A stretch of DNA of 64,000 nt from Amphibalanus amphitrite (Eukaryota; Arthropoda; Thecostraca; Balanomorpha; Balanidae): assembly GCF_019059575.1 (NCBI RefSeq), contig NW_024881507.1:558001-622000 (forward strand), in the 5' to 3' direction. Shown here one piece after another: positions 57,581 to 64,000 of the stretch; within the stretch, counting starts at the first letter, position 1; every line of letters starts with the position of its first letter. Below the pieces are notes generated by a model, which was not told where the DNA came from, ran no database searches, and saw only the letters and a list, made by a program, of their open reading frames with translations. Made by a program: the position numbers and the translations under genes.

Positions 57581-59605
57581 AGAATTGCAGATAAACCTTT
57601 GCGTCCCCCCGGCTCGGGGCTTGATCCTGCTATGGACCATTCTGATGGATGAACTCTTCGTATGCCGGACAAAAGAAATCCGAGAAACGTTTGAGCTTCT
57701 TTTTTCAGTGTAGCGCTTAGCCTTGATTATTTTTAGGTAGGTACCGCGAAATGTTGTGTTGCGTTTACTAATTTCATGCATCGATATCCCTTCAAATATT
57801 GCACCCAAGCCAGTTCCCCAATCCCTTCGTTTTAGAAATGCAGTTATTTGTGTTACCTATCACTTATAAGTCCTTCAGGAATCGTCGTTTCAGCTCTGTC
57901 TTTCGCTCGCTGGTGACAGCTGGACTACCGTTACAGCTGGATGAGGGTTATATGCCGGCGCTGCCGACTCCGCTGTCGTGTGACATACAACACTGTGAAA
58001 CTAATGAGAATGGTCTGAGTGTCGGCGCGGCCGCCCCTGGTCGGCTGATGATGGTCGGCCAAGACTAATGGCCTCAAAGTGTTAGGAATGCAGTTAGTGC
58101 GCTCTGAGCTAACGAGGAACGGACCGACGACGCCGGCCGGAAACATTTCGACGAGGAAACGAAAACCGTTATTTTCCCTACAGCGGACTGTTTTCTGATA
58201 TATGATGGGTGTGAGATGAGTGAGACGGTGGACCAAATTTATGTTTTTTGTTTAAGCACCGCGGGTTATATATGTGAGCATTCATGTGCACATGAATGCA
58301 AGCTCAGGGCATGTCTATCTTGGTTGCACATGACGCATCACTCACTGTGTTACGCCCCCTAAACCAACATACAGCCGAGCTGAGCAACATTATCCCCGCG
58401 TTATTTACGGGTCCTAAATCCCAGCAAGAATTCTTATCATGCCATCAGTATGCGGCCGAAATCCAAATTGGTCTTCATCGTCGCGTAATTCGGGTCCGTC
58501 GAGCGGGCCGGGCCGGTTTTCGGCTCTGGGCGGCGATCAGAAATGTCCCGGCGGCGGGGCGCGCCTCTGCGGTCCGCCGACCTCCGCCCCTGGTTTACAT
58601 GTCACCGGGGGCGGTGGGGCCGGCCCTCTGCACCCGCCGCCCGGCACCCCGAGCGTGACCTCTGACCTTGACCCGACAGGTGCGGTCCCCGTCAGCAGCA
58701 CCCAACCAACATACATCTCGCCGCGCTCTTGTAATTGAAGGCAGATACAGACATTTGACTATGCCCGACAGTCCATAAGCTCTTTATTCAGGTGATGTAT
58801 TTTTCAAAAAGGGAGCTCTGTTGCCCATATTTTACAGCTGAGTCGGCAGTGAGGAAAATGCTTAGAGAAATACCGAGTGGCTTTTCTTGACAGATCCTGG
58901 AAGACTCACCACGTAAGAGAGCCAAAAGGAAGGGAAGTGACAATCCGGAATCCGGGTGGCTCATCATTGCTCATAACATCGGGGTGTCCCGTGGGCGTGG
59001 TGCGCTCAACATGCCGCGTAGGTGCATTTATGGCGCTGAAAAGCGGTGGATTCAGCACATGGGAATGTGTATAAAAGTCGAGTTCGCTGAACTTTTTGGA
59101 GCGCCGCTGCGTCGTGCCTGTTAGCCGTAAATCAGTCGTTGCAGCAGGAATGTATGTACAGAGAGAGCATTCATGCCCACCGTGCAGGGTTTGCATGCCG
59201 TTTGAGGACACGCCTTTGACCTGACGATGACTTGATGCACATCTGAGCATCTGACTACGATATCCAATATCCATCTCCATTCTCTGATCTGCTCACTCTG
59301 AGTGGACTGTTTGGTACTGGCTCTTGCGAGATTAGGCGGTAGGTTTTGCACTTTTACATTTCCGGTTATATTTCAAAAACTAATTGATCTACGATGAAGC
59401 CATTTTACACGATCATGGCCGGCTTGTGAACCAACAAGTCGATCGTATCTTCAACACTTAAAAGCTTAAGACGACGAAGATATAGCCTGAAGTACACTAA
59501 AGGTTCAAGGTGCAAAACCTACCGCTAAAACCCGCGAGATCTGTACAGTACATATCGCTCTCATAAGGATTCCCAGGACCCGCCCTAAAAAAAAAAAAAC
59601 TATCA
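57581..59605. other. Gene-free region
   Basis: A GC-rich patch at about 58480-58680 carries a Pro/Gly-rich plus-strand frame without recognised similarity. The rest is unremarkable spacer. Confidence 0.45.
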
Positions 59606-59613
59606 AAAAGAAT

Positions 59614-59768
59614 CATAGGCGGCGGAACGGGGAAGGCACCAGGGCACCGTGCCCCCCTTTGATTTTTGCATTTTAACATTAGTCCTATGGGCGTTGCATG
59701 GAAAGAATGGGACCAAAAGTCGGCAGTACCCCCCCCCCCCCTTAATTGAGGGTGTTCCGCCGTTACTG
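59614..59768. mobile_element. Short hAT MITE, family F, copy 3
   Basis: AAAAGAAT is duplicated (59606-59613, 59769-59776). It is in the opposite orientation to copies 1 and 2, with the same ends and a poly-C tract matching their poly-G. Length is 155 bp. Confidence 0.92.
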
Positions 59769-59779
59769 AAAAGAATATG

Positions 59780-62700
59780 TTTGCTTCCATCTTGTGTTGA
59801 TAAATCTTGTGTACATTTATGACACCGGTTCCAAAGCCAATGGACTAGCGTCCTGTCGCTGTCAGTTGACTGACAGCTCGGGTGCTCGGAGCACGGCGCC
59901 GCTCGAGGCGCCGTGTGGGGCCCCGGGGGGCAGGGAGGGGACCCGCTCGGGGCAGGGAGGGGGCTACGCTGGCAGGCTTGGATAAACCTCCTGTCGAACA
60001 GACAAACCGAGCATCACTCGAGTGGCGCGCCGGTCGGCGGGGAGCGGTCGGCGCTGCTGTCTGTTTGACCGCCGACCGCATCCGTACGCCCGCTGAGACA
60101 CAAACTGTGTAGACGGCCGCTACAACAGCGCGAGGGCGCGGCCAGCAAAAACAGACGACCGGAACGTCTGACTTTGAGCAGGACTGCTACATGTTTCAGG
60201 TCGAATGGCGATTGGCATACCTGCGAGCATATGTCAGAGGTTTTAAGGCGTTATGAGTTAGTGGCTATCATCGCGGAGAGTGACTCGCCTACGCACGGCG
60301 ATTTAGCAATAAAAGTACGCCGGAAGCGGCATTGCTGATGCCCTGTGCTCTGGGACGTATATTGGTGATTTAGTCCTACGTATCCATTTAAATAAAGGGT
60401 GAAGGTGTTCTCACCCCTCAACCCACTGCCCGCACCCTTCTCTAATTTTATATCACCCTCACTCCTTTACATTTCCTCCTGTGTCCCGATACCATTGCCA
60501 TCAGATACCCCTTTGACCTTCCCGCCGCCCCAATTAAGGGACCCTCATCCCTGCCCTGGTACCCTCAGCCTCGTCCCAAGTAACCCCCACCCCGGCCCCG
60601 CTGCCCCGTCACCCCTGCCCCCGCCGCCCCCTCACCTGTGCCCCTGACTCATGCTCATCAGGGCCCCTCACCCATTCCCCCAATGCCCCCTCATCTCTGC
60701 TCCCGCTGCCCCCTCACCTTGCCCCCAGGCCCCGCTGCCCCCTCGCCCTTGCCCCCAGTGCCCCCTCACCCCGCCCCACCCCTGCTCCTCGGCCGCCGGG
60801 GCCGTTTGGGCCCCATTTGCATAGCTGGACGCCTTTCACACAGTCGCCGGCGCAAACTCTGCGCCTGGGGCCATGCACGTATCCATCAGAAACGTACATA
60901 TCACACAAATCACGGCCGCGGCCGCCGCGCCCCACAGATATGTGCAGTTTCCTGCATGCAATACGGCGCCAGAGGCGGCGCCAGGACACCTGTCCGGGGG
61001 GCAGCGGCGGGGCGGGTCGGCCGTCACCTTAGGGTGTGGCTGGGAGAGTGGGGGCAGTGGAACAGAGACCGTCCTCGCTGTCGGAGTCAGCTGTATGTGT
61101 CTGCCTGTCCGTTTGGAGGGACAATGCTGCGTGATCTCTGCGTCCTGCCCCCTCCGGTGCCCGGCACTGGAGCCGCCTCTAACAGGGGCAGGTTACAGGC
61201 CGGTCCAGTCGTTACCTGAGTTCGCCCGCCGGCCGCAGACGGATAAAATTATCGTGTACTATTGTATTTCATCCTAAATGCACCGAGCCGTAATTAGCTT
61301 GACAGCTGATGAGAGTTGCAAGTGATTCAGAATGCATATAGCAACCGTCAGGCAAAACTAGTGATATTGGCCTTATCGTTAAAAGATGGCGTCTGTATCA
61401 TCAAAGCTCGGTTCGTGCACGGACTGCAAGAGCTAACCCGCGCTTCATGATCTGACGTATAAATTGATCCCGTCATTTAGTGGGATATCGAACGGCGCTG
61501 GCTTTACTGTCCACTTTCAGCTTACGAAACAGAGGGGTGGATGCATTGCCATAAAACGGAATGAGAAATGTAATATCGGGTACACCGACTCTGCGGTTTC
61601 GCTCAGTGTTGAGCGGCGCGGCGCTGACGTTTTCATCGGCGGAGAGTCGGGGAAATTAACGAATTAACCGGACCGTGATGGCACCTATCGTTGACCGTGA
61701 GTGAGGTGTCATGTTCAGTGCCGATGACGCCGGGCTGCAGTAGCCGCCGCCGCGGGCGCGGAGCGCTCGACCATGTGGCCACCTGTCCAGTCTGACCGCA
61801 GAGCCGCAGGGAGCCTCATAGGACCGCCACTCACACCTCAGCCGTGCGCCGCCCTCCGGCAGGGACGCACTCGGCAGTCGCCGCCCAGTAACGCAGCCAT
61901 AAAGATCGACCACGACCGGAAAACAAACAGCCTGTGTCGGCGGGCTCTGCGAACATTAGGGCTGCGATGTGCCGCATAACCTAACCCCCAATGTCGATAG
62001 GGGGAAATTACGGAGACTGGAAATGGGTGAACGGTAGCGGTAGATGCTTCACGATTAATTGTTTTTTATGAACCCGCTCGTTGCACTAGTTTCATTTTAT
62101 TTTTATGTGTACCTATCAGCCATATAGTGAGCCTTTTTCACAAATTTCGGATTTGTGCTAGTTAATGAAAACATTTTCTGGAAGAATTTTTAGCCTGCTT
62201 TTATCACATGTAAGCAAGCAGTACCTATAGGTCGGTACCCACAGCCCGATGAAACATCTAGCATGATTGACCGACAGTGCAAGCAACTGCGGTAGATAAA
62301 ATTAAAAACGAGCATATCATGCCAGGCAGAAATCTGGTTCAACACCTGCACCAATAAAGAACAAATTATGTCTGCTATAAATTCAATAACTGTAAGCAGG
62401 TCAGGCTCTTAGATAATTACGTGTAATCATTGGTATTTGATGCAACATTATAGGCATGCATAACTATATTGGCCGAAGACCATAATCGAGGCATATTGTC
62501 ATGCCGAGGCGGCCGTGAGCCTACGAAGAGGGCCGATTGCTCCGCAGATAAAGATAGAAAAGCTGTCAATTGCCGCGACGATCAAGCGCTATCGCAATAT
62601 TTTTCGGAAATGGTTTTTACGAAAGCTGATCTTCGCGAATGGATGGAACTACATGGATCTGTAATAACCTTACAGCATATAAATGCTCGTTTGCCGTGGA

Positions 62701-62925
62701 ACTTCTTGTAAGACAGGCAGACAGCTGTTCTTTTTTACCGGGTAATCCAGTAAAAAATGAAGACTCTCTTGCGATGCACGTTAACGGCTGTTTTTACTGA
62801 TTTACGCATATGCTCGTGCTACAAAACTTCACAAAATTGGATCAGAAATTGAACCAGAGTACCGAGGCTCTGGCTGTACTCATCATCGCGCTTCCCTCTC
62901 CATCGCTTCCCTCTCTCTTTTTCTA
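59780..62925. other. Gene-free region with CpG-rich patches and a C-rich repeat
   Basis: CpG-rich patches lie at 59870-60120, 60780-61240 and 61690-61960. From 60520 to 60780 the plus strand is a C-rich irregular repeat of CCCCTCACC and CCCGCTGCCCC. The 62469-62711 plus-strand frame (80 codons) ends HINARLPWNFL and is unrecognised. Confidence 0.5.
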
Positions 62926-62928
62926 TGT

Positions 62929-62929
<1 letters not shown>

Positions 62930-62992
<63 letters not shown>

Positions 62993-62995
62993 AGC
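62930..62995. repeat. (CT)n microsatellite
   Basis: About 65 bp of CT dinucleotide with two small interruptions. Confidence 0.97.
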
Positions 62996-64000
62996 TGCTC
63001 TCCAAGTCGTGCCAGGCGAATCGCATCGGTGAAATTTCGTGAATAATGGAAGGTCAGACACAAAGACTCCTCCCCGCTGTGAGCTAACAAATGTTTGGAC
63101 CCAGTTTCAACAGGTCTGGTGTGTAATGTGAATCGGTTCCCTCCGTGGTCGATGACACCAAGACTTTGGACTCCCATCTCCAACCGAGTCCGTAAGCCAA
63201 CCCAACACAATACAGAACGGGCCAAAATGTATTTACACAGTTCTTCCGTAACATCTAGTACATATAGGTACATATCTACGAACTGTCCTTTGGCACAGAC
63301 CAGTGTACAACATCCCTGAAACAAAGTGAACGAATACCTTTGTACAGCGAGCCCGATAACACGAGGAGCGCTCTCAGCTCCGCCGGGCGAGGACTCACGA
63401 TGCTCTCGACTCTCGCCTAGCTCGGGTCTGAAGACGGGAGTGTGGGCGCGAGTCCGCCCCCGCCGCCGTGATGGGCGAGGGTGTGTGACGGGTGTTGTGA
63501 CGGCGCCTTTACCGCCGACACAGACACCGCAGTCCTGCGCCGGGAGCCCGCCTCCCCCAACTCGGTACGGTGTATGCTCGCCGCAGACTGTCAGGGACGC
63601 GGCTCCTGCCTGCGCACGCAGCGGGCGGTGGGTGACACGTGCCCCGCCGGGTCACCGCGTGACACGCTCTGGCCAACGGTAATACTGCAATGCCCGTCTG
63701 GATTACGCTACTGCCGGGCCACACGCTGCACACACTCCAGAATCACATTAACGAAAACGACCACTCCTTCACAAGATCTCACCATAGTAGGGACACTCAA
63801 TCTCACGCACATCTCTCTAAGAAGCAGTGTCTCTTTAAAGGGACTATCACGCCGCGGCCGGGTGTCGGCCCAGCCGGTCTATGAAGAAGGAACTGTTCAG
63901 ACTGGTGTCTCCCGTGTGGGAAGAGCACGCCTGTCGCGGGAGCCGCGGCGGGGAAAGGCCCACTGAAGAGCGCCCCGCGGGCGCACAGCACTCGGCGGCC
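62996..64000. other. Terminal region, GC-rich, no supported gene
   Basis: A GC-rich patch at 63330-63700 includes a cysteine-containing plus-strand frame (63481-63690) that could be an exon but matches no family I know. At about 63835 the sequence TTTAAAGGGACTATCACG repeats the first bases of the family E' ends and may be the left end of another copy. Confidence 0.4.

Noticed and set aside
58439-58738. Pro/Gly-rich plus-strand frame that could be a transcription-factor exon
   Set aside because: Low-complexity only; no DNA-binding motif or conserved splice pairing was visible.
62469-62711. 80-codon plus-strand frame ending HINARLPWNFL
   Set aside because: Reasonable amino-acid composition, but no family recognised, no splice partners and no promoter or poly(A) context.
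63481-63690. Cysteine-containing plus-strand frame that might be a secreted-protein exon
   Set aside because: The spacing VCDGCCDG...CMLAADCQGRGSC is suggestive, but it matches no domain I know. The upstream in-frame stop and unclear splice sites leave it unsupported.
1-64000. CRISPR arrays, prokaryotic operons, rRNA genes
   Set aside because: The tandem repeats have no unique spacers of uniform length. No rRNA-like conserved blocks or bacterial gene organisation were seen.

Overview
The window reads as non-coding-rich genomic DNA from a multicellular invertebrate animal. There are no bacterial operons or ribosome-binding sites. The only convincing genes are split by short GT-AG introns, tRNA-derived SINE pieces are present, and inserted DNA transposons carry the target duplications of eukaryotic hAT, mariner and piggyBac-like families. 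One gene belongs to a coiled-coil family of ciliated or flagellated animals. I would guess an arthropod, perhaps a crustacean with flagellated sperm such as a barnacle, but the sequence does not prove this.

Genes. Two genes lie head to head in the first 8.2 kb. On the minus strand (6135 to 3221) is a complete five-exon gene for a 274-residue coiled-coil protein that resembles CCDC166 (DUF4515 family). All four introns have GT-AG borders and the reading frame is kept throughout. On the plus strand (7106 to 7863) are the last two coding exons of a protein resembling SWSAP1, a RecA-like partner of the SWIM-domain protein ZSWIM7 in homologous recombination. The exon expected to carry its P-loop was not found. 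A 42-bp in-phase triplication covers its stop codon, and a poly(A) signal follows at 8186. The two genes are separated by 970 bp, which may hold a shared promoter. A third coding trace, at about 46600 to 47470 on the minus strand, is the decayed transposase of a mariner-type element.

Mobile DNA. Most of the rest is layered transposon insertions, many dated relative to each other by exact target duplications. From 23.0 to 28.1 kb, a unit of about 0.7 kb is tandemly duplicated. The first copy was invaded by a 1.5-kb element (ATTT duplication, second copy at 405-1929), which was itself invaded by a TTAA element. The second copy was invaded by a GACGTC-repeat element (TA duplication) that holds a SINE and another repeat. 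From 43.7 to 50.4 kb, a 6.7-kb hAT-flanked block with an intact 8-bp duplication contains a second hAT block (intact 8-bp duplication), a TTAA MITE, a mariner copy and two GC-rich minisatellites. Other insertions with readable duplications are at 15.7, 16.3, 17.3, 29.0, 35.4, 36.6, 37.6, 37.8, 40.9, 56.1 and 59.6 kb. The TTAA-type elements at 17.3, 24.8 and 56.1 kb, and a related sequence at 50.6 kb, are rich in TGACCT/AGGTCA hexamers, the half-site bound by nuclear receptors.

Background. The remaining DNA alternates between AT-rich spacer and short, very GC- and CpG-rich patches, with many degenerate minisatellites and two long CT tracts. I could not support further protein-coding genes there. 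Some GC-rich patches could be promoters or exons of genes whose other parts lie outside what I can recognise.
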